DNA of 64,000 bases, taken from assembly GCF_026210795.1 (NCBI RefSeq), contig NC_089430.1, positions 1,736,001 to 1,800,000 of the forward strand. Reading direction: 5' to 3'. Of this stretch, positions 12,986 to 21,999 are shown one piece after another. The translations under genes were made by a program, and so were the position numbers. The first letter of the stretch is position 1; the number at the start of each line of letters is the position of its first letter. The notes beneath the pieces were generated by a model that had not been told where the DNA came from, made no database searches, and saw only the letters and a program-made list of their open reading frames with translations. This stretch comes from Rhizophagus irregularis. Its lineage: Eukaryota > Glomeromycota > Glomeromycetes > Glomerales > Glomeraceae.

Positions 12986-14170
12986 TTAAATTCGAACGGA
13001 AGGTATAAGGTATAATTCTCTCAGATATGAAAATTTATTATTATAATCCACATTATTAATCCATCTTGAAATAATTGAAATTATATTCAAACTATCAATT
13101 TTTGTACCAAGTTTTAAATTAGTACTTACTTTTCTCGGAAGTAAAATATTATTATCACTTGATTCACTGTCAGGATTTATATAAGAACTTAACAAATTTT
13201 CACATATTTGTTGATCAAGAAGTTTTTTATAGGGATGAATTTTACGTAAGAAATATTTAGGTGATAAACTAAAAATCCAATCACAGGTATACAATGCTGT
13301 AAAGTATTTTTCATTAATTTAAAATCAAGTATCAGAAGATTTTGAAATAATGGTTGGATTTTTTGCAATACCCCTTCTTAATATATGTTCCCAAATCGCG
13401 ATTTCTTTCATTTGTAAATCATCTCTTTTAGTAAGGGCAATGACAGATATTACCTAATATCAGTTTATTATAAGAGCTTACCCCCCCTCCCCCAGGTAAG
13501 ATATATTATATATGTAACCTAAGATTTTCAATTACCCCCCCTCCCCCTAGAATATTAGGTAATATCTGTCACTGCCCTAAGTGAAACTAAAGATTTTTCT
13601 GGAAGTAAAGTAAAATCGAGTGAATCAAATACTTTCTTTAGAGAGTTTGCCATAATACCGTACTACATTGTTGAAGTTCTGATAAATTATTCTTGTTCTA
13701 TTGTGTGTGTTCAATACACACGGATTTATTTCATTGAAGTTGAAGTTGATCAGCAGTAGCCAATAATTCAAAATTTTCTGAAACGTTTTGTCCATTTAAC
13801 GAAAGAATGTCACCATAAATATACCTATGGTATAAAACAAAAATAAAATAAAATAAAATTATTGAATATAAATAAGATTATGCTACATTAAATTAAATTT
13901 ATTAAAATTCTTATATTAAAATTATTTGAAAAACTTCTGATGATATTTTTGGTAATTTAATACGAGTTAAGACATTATCATTATTTTTTTTTTTATTTGA
14001 AGCCAAAGTTCTTCGTAAATAAGGAGAACGGTATCATAATATATTTGTATGTGTACGAAATATTTTACGTCAGGATCTTCCCCAACTTCAATTGTAATAT
14101 CATAATACTCATCATCTTTTAATAATTCAATAAGATTTTGACTTAATTTCGAAAAAATTGAGTAGAGTCA
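12986..14170 (-). pseudogene. BTB/BACK/TLDc-family pseudogene
   Basis: Read on the minus strand, 14160-14050 gives a BTB start (LIELLKDDEYYDITIEVGED). Then follow IKLPKISSEVFQIIL (~13990-13930), an intron-like gap ending TACCATAG, and YIYGDILSLNGQ (~13827). BACK-like text SLKKVFDSLDF...LPEKSLVSLT and KRDDLQMKEIAIWEHILRRG (~13660-13340) is followed by HPYKKLLDQQICENLL...LPRK and the TLDc beginning ISIISRWINN (13294-12986). Such proteins usually act as Cullin-3 adaptors or TLDc-domain proteins and are expanded in these fungi. Here several frameshifts and stops, a missing TLDc remainder and a MITE inserted at 13435-13577 show it is dead. It lies head-to-head with kinase copy A. Confidence 0.8.
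13435..13577. mobile_element. Tourist/PIF-Harbinger-like MITE, TSD TAA
   Basis: A 143-bp element with inverted ends GGGCAATGACAGATATTACC / GGTAATATCTGTCACTGCCC, flanked on both sides by TAA (13432-13434 and 13578-13580). GGG...CCC ends and a 3-bp TWA duplication are typical of PIF/Harbinger MITEs. The interior has two ACCCCCCCTCCCCC tracts. Conceptually excising the element with one TAA joins the BTB/BACK reading frame on the minus strand without a gap, which confirms the boundaries. Confidence 0.88.
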
Positions 14171-14336
14171 GTAGAATTATATTTTTTTTTATACTGTAAA
14201 TAGAAAATTTTGATTGAAAAATGTGTCAATGTTGTGTAACCGTTTACTAAAAAATAAATAATCTTCTGTACGACATAAAAATTTTAGCCAAGTGAATTTT
14301 ATGGCAAGCCGTTCAAGTCAAAAGTCCGCCGCTATT

Positions 14337-14490
14337 GCAGCAGGTACCTGTTGCTTTCGCGGCAGGTACCTGCTAGATTTGCAGCAGGTATCTGCTGGAT
14401 TCACGGCAGATACCTGCTAGATTTGCGGCAGGTACCTGCTGAATTAGCGGCAGGTACCTGCTGAACTTGCAGCAGGTACCTGACAGGTTA
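14337..14490. repeat. 22-bp minisatellite, left arm
   Basis: Seven units of the form NGCAGGTACCTGCTGNATT, some with one mismatch (GGTATC, AGATACC). Each unit is self-complementary, so single-stranded DNA or RNA here could form a row of hairpins. Confidence 0.85.
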
Positions 14491-15708
14491 CAAATATGGT
14501 ATTTTATTTTTTCTGGGTCAAAAAAATTTTTTTGATTTCCATTTATAGTAATCTACCGAATTATTGGATTCAAGTTGGTTTATTTCTTTTTTCAGAAGTG
14601 ATCTTCATCTCATAATTCGGCCCATTACTTTAAATTTTGCTAAAATTAATGATATATAAGGAATCTATATTTGATTAATTATAAATAAATTTTTGAAAAG
14701 ATCGTTTAATTGAAAAAGATTACTGCAGAATACATTTTACAATAAGCTTAAAATCAAACTATAAAATTTATATTATTTATTTTTTATGTACTATTAATTT
14801 TATTGAAGTTTTGCTTTATATATCATTATTAGTAGTTGAATTTATAAGAGTTATGACAATGGGATTGACATAAAATGAGTCTTTGTCATATTCACACATC
14901 TGCTCATAATTGTTTTAGATTTCCTGCCCAAATTCAAAATAAAAATAAATAGTTTATTTATGATTTTTAGCAAATCAACAGACATTTCTATAAAAAAAAT
15001 ATACATATAATGAGCTATCAATAAAGTTAAATTTACTGGAGTTGCTTTTTTTTAAAAAAAAAAAATATTCCCTATATGAAAATTTTTGTTCATTAGTTCT
15101 TTTAATGGGTTTGCAAAGATTTCATAATTTAAAATTTTTTTTCTAAATGATCAGAGATTTCCAGCCATAATCCACATATAAGAAAGGATTTTGTGATATT
15201 GGTTTAAAATTAAAAGAATAATATTAATGATAGTGGCATCAATAAATTTAAACCAATATAGTTAAATTGGGTATATAAATAATAATATTCTGGTAGTGTA
15301 TTTTGTTATACTAATCATTTAATCAAATTGTAAATTTTAAAATTATTTAAATTGATTTTTATATTGCTCATTTGAATTTAAAAATTTTATAATAATTTAT
15401 TATTAATTCTTTCATTTATAATTTTTTTATACTTAAAAGTTGAGTTTCAAGTTATTTTTTACATTAAACCTTATTTTAAAAAATACTTTGAATTTGCAAT
15501 ATAAATTAAAACTATTAAAGATTTTAGTATTGATTATACGATTAATTCTTGCTAAATTTATAGTGATGGGCAGAATTATGAGATGAAAATCACTTCTGAA
15601 AAAAGAAATAAACTAACTTGGATCTAATAATTCGGTAGATTACTATAAATGGAAATCAAAAAAATTTTTTTGACCCAGAAAAAATAAAATACCATATTTG
15701 TAACCTGT

Positions 15709-15901
15709 CAGGTACCTGCTGCAAGTTCAGCAGGTACCTGCCACAAATCTAGCAGGTACCTGCCGCAATTCTAGCAGGTACCTGCCACAAATCTAGCAGG
15801 TACCCGCCGCAATTCTAACAGGTATCTGCTGCAATTCTAGCAGGTACCTGCTGCAAATTCAGCAGGTACCTGCCACAAATCTAGCAGGTACCTGCCGCAA
15901 T
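15709..15901. repeat. 22-bp minisatellite, right arm
   Basis: Nine units beginning CAGGTACCTGCCGCAATTCTAG or close variants; the inverted counterpart of the array at 14337-14490, with a different copy number. Confidence 0.88.
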
Positions 15902-16610
15902 AGCAGTGGACTTTTGACTTGAACGGCTTGCCATAGAATTTCATTATTTTCATTATTTTATTTACATATTTATTATTTTATGCATCATCGCAGACGGCAA
16001 ACCCGCACAAAATTAATTCCTCTTTTGGATGTGAAAAAAATTTTTTATTGCATCATTTTATACAATTCCTTAATAAGAAGTTGAAAGGAAAATTAATGTT
16101 TGAATAAAGTATATTGTTAAATTTACGCTAACCTACGCCAACGGATATCCAATGAAGTTATCGGATAAAAAGGACATAAAAAATTTAGTTGGCTTCGAAT
16201 ACTACCCATAAACAATATTTTTCTTTTTTTTTGACAAATAATAATAAACAAAATTAATGACTTGTACCAAAATCGAGAAATACAACGAGTATAAAACTAT
16301 ACAAGAACGAACAAAAAGAACGAATTAGAAAGTAAACATAACATTATTTTAATTTATTATATACACCTATTAATGTTTTTTTTTTTGTTTACACATAAAA
16401 AATTTTTCATTGAATAAATCATATTTTAAAAAATTCTTTATTGTAAAATTTATTTTTCCCTTAATTTTTTCAGTTACTTGATTTTACCTCACGTGATTAA
16501 GTATTTATATGGATCGACTGTTTACGTAAATTTTGTGAAACTCACTCCGGAATTTAATAGATTTTTATTTCCGTTCATCCTTTCATGTTTAAAATTGTAT
16601 TTACAGTATT

Positions 16611-18543
16611 ATGGCTACTATTCGACAAGAAATAGTTAGTGCTGCAATTCATAGAGCAAATGCATTATTAGACCCTAATATTCAAAATAATTTAGAAAAA
16701 CAACATGTATTTAGAAAACAAACAGTTCTTGCTGACAAATCTCTTACAAAGGATGAAAAATCATATGCAGTAAAAATATTAAATGAAAATTTTGATTATC
16801 ATAACATTCTTTATAATCAAGGAACAAAAAGAATTTGTGAAAATTGTCATGATGACATTATATTGTGAACATTGTATTCGAAATTATTTAAAAGAAAATT
16901 TTTCAAACTGGACATCTGGAAATAATGATATTGATAATTTAATACAACAATGTCAAATAAAAGCACTTATCCCAAATTTGATAGTAGAATGGATTCCTTA
17001 TAATAATTTACAAAATATTGAATACTTAACTAAAGGTGGATGTTCCGAAATTTATACAGCAGTTTGGATTGATGGACCTTATTATGAATGGGATTCAAAA
17101 GAAAAACAATTAAAAAGAGATGGTAGATGGGTAAATGTAGTGCTCAAAAAATTAGAAAATGTCGAAAGTGCCAATAAAAGTTGGTTTGAGGAGGTATATA
17201 CAAGTAATTAAAAGTATTTTGAATTTTTTTTTTAAATTTAATTGCAATTCTTTTAATTTTGTAGGGTATGTCTCATCTATATTTAGGTAGCAAAACTTTT
17301 CTTATAGTGCGATGTTATGGTTTAACTCAAAATCCATTTAATGGAAATTATATGATTGTAATGAATCGTATGGATATAAATCTAAGAGAATATTTGCAAC
17401 AAAATCACAATAAACTCACATGGAAAGAAAGAATTCAAATTATTGATAGTATAATTAGCGCAGTTTATGATATTCACAGAGAGGGTGCAATCCACAGAGA
17501 TTTACATTCTGGAAATATATTATTTAATCAAAATGATCAAAGATTTTTCATCAGTGATTTAGGATTTTGTGGACCAGCTAATATACCATTAGATAGTATA
17601 TATGGAAATCTTTCATATATAGCACCAGAAGTCATTGTTAAGAAGAAATATATTTTTGCATCTGATATTTATAGTATTGGCATACTTATGTGGGAAATCT
17701 CATCTGGACAACCACCTTTTATTAATAAACATGATTATGATCTTGCAATAAGAATAATAAATGGAATGAGACCAAAAATAATACCAGGCACTCCTTTAGA
17801 ATATAAAGAATTAATGGAACAATGTTGGGATGCTAATCCTGCGAAAAGACCTGATATTTACACTCTTTCTAATAAAATGGGTGATATTTATAGATCATAT
17901 TGTCAAAATGAAAATGAACAAAGAATAATTAGTAAAATTACGAGTATTAATAGCTCTCAATTAAATACAAGATTTAATGTGAATTCTAGTTCTAGTGATA
18001 GTTCCTTCTTTGGAAATTTTAGTGCAAGTTCTAGTAATTGGAATATTAGTAGTAGAGTTTATAATTTTGAAAATTTACCTGAACCAAAAAATGCAACAAA
18101 AGGTAAGAATTTTTTATTGTATAGTTTTACTTATTACAATATTAATATTAATTATTCACTTTATTCATTTAGAAGAACAAGATGGTAATTATTAAAATAT
18201 GTATAGTTATTTTTTTTACTATGTTAACTTTATTTTTATAGCTTATTATAGTATACAATTTGATTTTGATTTACAAGATGGTTTGATTATTGGTAAGGTT
18301 AGCAATTAATATATTTGTGTTGAAAATTTTCGATATATAATTCTAATTTATATCTATTTATTTTTAAATAAAATAGAAGAGAAATCCAATAAAAGAAGTT
18401 ATTTTGATTGTAATAGATCATTTTTATAATAATTTATTATAATGCTGTAAATCAAATAATCAATTTTTTTTATTTATTATTATAAAATAGATGATGAAAA
18501 AGATCTAGCTTCTAACTCTAATAAAAAAAGTCAATTTAAATAA
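16611..18543 (+). pseudogene. TKL-like protein kinase copy A, frameshifted
   Basis: This is the paralogue of the intact gene at 49131-51160. Exons by phase: 16611-17193, 17265-18102, 18173-18184, 18242-18292, 18377-18409 and 18491-18543 (TAA). Exon 1 has lost 11 bases near 16855 relative to copy B (GATGA|CATTATA against GATGAATGTTTGGCTACATTATA, split here as GATGAATGTTT and GGCTACATTATA). The frame therefore shifts inside the Cys-rich N-terminus and meets a stop at 16868; the second half reopens in another frame. The kinase domain is otherwise complete: WTSGNNDIDN, weak glycine loop KGGCSEIY, beta-3 Lys in VVLKK, catalytic HRDLHSGN, DLG, APE and DIYSIGILMWE. A one-base insertion in the last exon also moves the stop. 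Loss of function is likely unless an initiation downstream or RNA-level repair rescues it. Confidence 0.8.
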
Positions 18544-18898
18544 TAATGAAGGTAATTATTACTGAAATTTTCATATTTTATTTTATCATTATTAATGTAA
18601 TTAAATATTAAATTTTAGAAATACAATATCATGAAATTGGATACCAATATACACAAAGAAATTATGCTACGAGTAAGATGGACCTTAACTATTTATTAAA
18701 TTAGAGCTTATCATCATTATTTTTATATTGTTTTATTTAGAATTATTTAAACACTAAGACTAGAGTAGCAATATTTGCAAATTATCTTAGTTTGTAATTT
18801 ATATACATTATATATGTGTGTGTGTGTGCATTTTATTTTAAAATTTGGCATGAGTATAATTTAATCGTACATTCTAAAATATGAGCCCTAACTCTACC

Positions 18899-19268
18899 CT
18901 ACCCTAATGAAGATTCTACAATGTCTGCGTCACGTTTATATCCATAGGCTTCTGGTACCGCGTCACGTTTATATCCATAGGCTTCTGGTACCGCGTCACG
19001 TTTATATCCATAGGCTTCTGCTTCCGCGTCACGTTTATAGCCATAGGCTTCTGGTACCGCGTCACGTTTATATCCATAGGCTTCTGCTTCCGCGTCACGT
19101 TTATAGCCATAGGCTTCTGGTGCTGCGTCTGCGTTAATAGTGAATTAAAATATTATTAAAAGAATTCGTTTGACTAATTTGATAAAAAAGAAAAAATTTT
19201 TTAATAATTTATTTACTCGCTAAAGCCATAGTAAAGCCGAAAATCAATAGTAAGTGTTTTAATTGCAT
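18899..19268 (-). CDS. Secreted Kex2-processed repeat-peptide precursor (pheromone/KEP/RiPP-like)
   Basis: Two exons: 19268-19217 and 19128-18899, with an 88-bp intron (donor GTAAAT, acceptor TTAACGCAG). Together they give 93 residues ending at TAG 18901-18899. Exon 1 is exactly a signal peptide, MQLKHLLLIFGFTMALA. Exon 2 is six 11-residue repeats: NAAPEAYGYKR, DAEAEAYGYKR, DAVPEAYGYKR, DAEAEAYGYKR, DAVPEAYGYKR, DAVPEAYGYKR, then DADIVESSLG. Every repeat ends in Lys-Arg, a Kex2 site. Every spacer splits into three X-Ala or X-Pro dipeptides, the substrate of Ste13/DPAP enzymes that trim fungal alpha-pheromones. The predicted mature core is Tyr-Gly-Tyr (six copies), made in the secretory pathway and exported. 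The layout also fits KEP proteins and dikaritin (ustiloxin-type) RiPP precursors, but no UstY-like gene is in view. Unspliced, the frame has stops, so the splice call matters. The long ORFs seen here in other frames are repeat shadows. Confidence 0.78.
18928..19128. repeat. 33-bp coding minisatellite, six units
   Basis: A tandem array on the minus strand of a 33-bp unit encoding the 11-residue peptide repeat. Units alternate between GCGGAAGCAGAAGCC and GCGGTACCAGAAGCC types and between TATGGCTAT and TATGGATAT, so copies are near-identical at the DNA level and changes keep the peptide core. Confidence 0.95.
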
Positions 19269-19349
19269 GATTTCAGATAATATTTTCGCGATATGTATAA
19301 CTTTTAATTCGTTGTTTGTTTAATTTGTTTGAAGAAAATTTTATTGTCT

Positions 19350-20080
19350 CAAGGTCTTTTTATAAGAAAGTTTTTCTATAATTACATTACAAATATTTCA
19401 TGATTATATTTTTTATATTCGTACAAGAGTATTTTTGCCACGATTTTTACATTGCGCCCATTGCGTCACAAACGAACAGCGCCACTTTAAATTAATAATG
19501 TGGAAATAGATGATTTCTTTTTTAATAAATATCGTGTGTATAATCGTAAATATGCCACATTTTTACATAATGGATTATGTTTTAGCTTGTTTTGAATAAT
19601 TGACATTATACTATTATCTTTACCATTTGTTTTCATTTCACAGCCACATTAGTTTTATTTTTTATTTTTATTATCCATGTGAACAAGATTACAGAAAGAT
19701 AGACAAGAACTAATTAAATTTCACAGCCACATTAGTGGAAATGGCTCGGATAATTCAATTTTAATCACATTATCACGTGATTTGTCAAACATAAATTATA
19801 TCGATGCATTAAAATAATAAATCACGTGATGCATTTTTTTTTTATTATTATACACAATTACACATATATAATATACGGCAATACATTATTTTAAAATAAG
19901 CGGATATACGATATTATTTAATATGAATTAAATGATTGAAAAATACGGATGATGAATCTTTATCATTTAATCCATTTTCCGAACACTGCTTCAGACATTA
20001 CTAAAAATATTGATATATTTGAATATAAAAATTGAGAATAACGAAAAATTTAAATTTCATTTAATAATATAATAAGCATA
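19350..20080 (-). promoter_or_regulatory. Upstream region of the peptide-precursor gene
   Basis: On the minus strand a TATAAAAAG word lies at 19364-19356, about 90 bp before the ATG. The conserved module TTTTTGCCACG...ACATTGCGCC...GCCACTTTAAATTAATAATGTGG lies at about 19432-19512, and CACGTGAT words follow near 19773 and 19823. The same order of elements is found upstream of the two relic copies. A 65-bp retro-insertion (19653-19717) interrupts the region. Confidence 0.55.
19653..19717 (-). mobile_element. Severely 5'-truncated retroelement insertion, 18-bp TSD
   Basis: A 65-bp insert flanked by the exact 18-bp duplication ATTTCACAGCCACATTAG (19635-19652 and 19718-19735). Read on the minus strand it is a 3' end, AACAAGATTACAG...-like sequence as reverse complement, finishing in an A/T tail ATAAAAATAAAAAATAAAA. 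Its body, ATCCATGTGAACAAGATTAC on the plus strand, is identical to the 3' end of the 10-kb insertion at 30155-40231. The tail, long TSD and 5' truncation are the marks of target-primed reverse transcription. Confidence 0.9.
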
Positions 20081-20379
20081 CGATATACTATATAAAGAAA
20101 TTTTTTTTTTAGGATTTCAGATGACAATAAACTTGTTTATCTATTTTAACACGAACTTTGACATTTAAATATTTAATATCGAAATTATTGTTGAAACGAA
20201 TTCATATTTTTTTCCTAAATTTATTTTTTTTTTACTTGTAAAATTTCATTATTATTTATTAGAATTTTGAGTTAATATTAATTATACATCTCTAGCATAG
20301 ATAAGGTTTTTAAATGATTATTTTAAATCTTCATCAGATAATAACTGAAAAATTGAAATGCTTTTATTGTTGTCGACGT

Positions 20380-20590
20380 TAAGTGTTATGGTGGTATTGC
20401 ATTGTGATTTAACGTTATGAGTATCATTTCGTATTTATCGTGGTTAATTTTAATGTTAGCAAATTTGTAGAGACTATTTACAGTTTGAAAATTTCGTTTC
20501 AAGGCTTCTAAAGACGAAGCGAACCAACTTGTGTCATCTAAATATCCAACTAGAATCGTATTAAAGGAAATAGAGGTGTTTTATTATTCG
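20380..20590 (-). pseudogene. Non-LTR-type reverse transcriptase fragment
   Basis: The minus strand reads ...ILVGYLDDTSWFASSLEAL and then KRNFQTVNSLYKFANIKIN without a stop. YLDD followed by T-x-W and a run of spaced hydrophobics is the reverse transcriptase catalytic motif C region and the segment after it. The frame is lost on both sides. It lies between peptide-precursor copies 2 and 3, so retroelement activity may have shaped this locus. Confidence 0.7.
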
Positions 20591-20699
20591 TTGTATATAT
20601 TATTGTATTTTTTGATAGAAATATTAAGATGTTGTGACGTTGATTTGGAACATTAGGTCATACGTATAATATATAATCCATAGAATCGGTCGCATCGAT

Positions 20700-21256
20700 T
20701 CCTCGTAGTACAATGTACACTATATCAAATGGTGATCTCTCTATGTTATGTTTGACAAATCACGAGATGATGTGACTAAACATAAGTGATGTAATTTAAA
20801 ATAAATAGTATGAATAATAGTATGATGACGATTTTTCAAACCCATTTTAAAACATAATCATCTTTACACCATACATCTATACACACGATTTTTTTTTTAA
20901 AAAATAAAATCTATTTAAAAAAAAAAATCTATTTCCACATTATTAATTCAAAGTGGCACTGTTCGTTCCAATTGTGGCGCTATAAATAAAACGTCACTTA
21001 TACTTCGCCTCGTTAATAATTTTACTGATATCAAAATCTCGCATTTTCACATTATTAATTAAATTCGATTGTAAATTTTAGCATGGCGCAATATAGAAAA
21101 ACGTGGCAAAAATAATCTTGCTAGCCCTTTTATTGAAACAATCGACCCAATGTGATCATGAAATAATTTGAAATACGTGTTACTATAGAAAACTTTTCTT
21201 ATACAAACAATTTGAGAAAGAGGAGAGAAATTTCTACAAATTAAAATTAATCAATC
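20700..21256 (+). promoter_or_regulatory. Upstream region of peptide-precursor copy 3
   Basis: The plus strand here is the reverse complement of the module upstream of copies 1 and 2. CCACATTATTAATTCAAAGTGGC and GCGCAATATAGAAAAACGTGGC-type blocks occur twice (about 20933-20980 and 21048-21110; given here as CCACATTATTAATTC, AAAGTGGC, GGCGCAATATAG, AAAACGTGGC). A TTATACAAAC word lies near 21199. Copies 2 and 3 are thus arranged head-to-head. Confidence 0.5.
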
Positions 21257-21465
21257 ATACAATTTTAAATACTTATTATTTATTGATTTTTGTCTTTACT
21301 ATTGCTTTAGCGGGTACTAATAAATAATTTCTTTATGTTAAATTTTTTCTTTTTCTTTTTTATTAATTTTAATATTAACTATTAAAATGTCATTTTTTAA
21401 TAAAGCTTTTGGAGAAATCGATAAACGTGACGTAAACGCAACCGTTTTCCAAACAAATAACGTTA
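21257..21465 (+). pseudogene. Decayed secreted repeat-peptide precursor (copy 3)
   Basis: The former start is ATA instead of ATG (21257). The leader can still be read as LLIFVFTIALA-like after a one-base frame change, then an intron-like gap (donor near GCGGGTACTA at 21310). The body begins AAAGCTTTTGGAGAAATCG and reads GEIDKRDVNATV, with one remaining Lys-Arg-Asp-X-X-Ala motif, before a stop. Loss of start, frame and repeats marks it as a relic. Confidence 0.6.
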
Positions 21466-21999
21466 TAAATCATATACTGTCGTAGATTAATTAATATAAT
21501 AAAACAAGTAAACAAGTAAACATTAAAGAGCTTTAAATATTAACGAATAGTAAAACTTTATTATGATTAAAAGTTTTGAAATGAAATTATTAACAAATGA
21601 AAATATTCTTGTTATTTATTAAAAATATATTAATCTTGTGAAAAAATTTATCAAATATAATAAATTCAAATCATTCAAAAAAAAAAGATCTCGGATGATT
21701 ATGCTTTGATAAAGAAAAAAAATTTTTTAGATAATTATTTATTATTAAAAAAACGTTAGGCTTGCAAATCCCTGATTTTGTGCGGTTTGCGCCAGAGATG
21801 ACGCCGGCCTACTTAAACTTATACCACATAACATCACAACTTAATTATTAGAATTTTCAGGCTGGACATCTATCGATTTTGTATTTTGTAATGAAGTATG
21901 GACATTCATTATTAAGAATCCTGGGAAATCCTTTTAATAATAATATATTTGTAAAATGATGATAATTATTAAAAAAAAAAAACATTATTCCAATTGATA

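Larger units (their letters stand above)
14302..15933. mobile_element. Inverted-repeat element with GGTACC-palindrome minisatellites
   Basis: The ends TGGCAAGCCGTTCAAGTC and GACTTGAACGGCTTGCCA are inverted and flanked by TA on both sides. Inverted arms of several hundred bases (about 14302-14640 and 15550-15933) also share a unit rich in CAAAAAAATTTTTTTGA. Just inside each end is a 22-bp minisatellite of the palindrome CAGGTACCTG: seven units at 14337-14490 and nine at 15709-15901. The homologous place in duplication copy B (near 48530) lacks the element, so it is an insertion. The TA flanks hint at a Tc1/mariner-type MITE, but a GAATTT repeat at both flanks leaves the exact duplication open. 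No transposase. Confidence 0.85.
14125..18815. repeat. Segmental duplication, copy A
   Basis: From the 5' end of the BTB relic through the kinase gene to a shared CACTAAGACTAGAGTA block (~18750), this segment is homologous to about 47735-51325. The homology covers promoter, exons and introns. Copy A differs by the 14302-15933 insertion and an 11-bp coding deletion; copy B differs by a duplicated upstream region. Confidence 0.88.

Noticed and set aside
17995-18195. Second ORF overlapping kinase copy A
   Set aside because: Shadow frame of the Ser-rich kinase tail; the tail frame is conserved with copy B.
18907-19137. Plus-strand 76-codon and minus-strand 64-codon ORFs rich in RHVYIHRLLVP and MDINVTRYQKP repeats
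   Set aside because: They are other-frame translations of the 33-bp repeat. Only the frame giving signal peptide, Lys-Arg sites and X-Ala/X-Pro spacers is biologically coherent.
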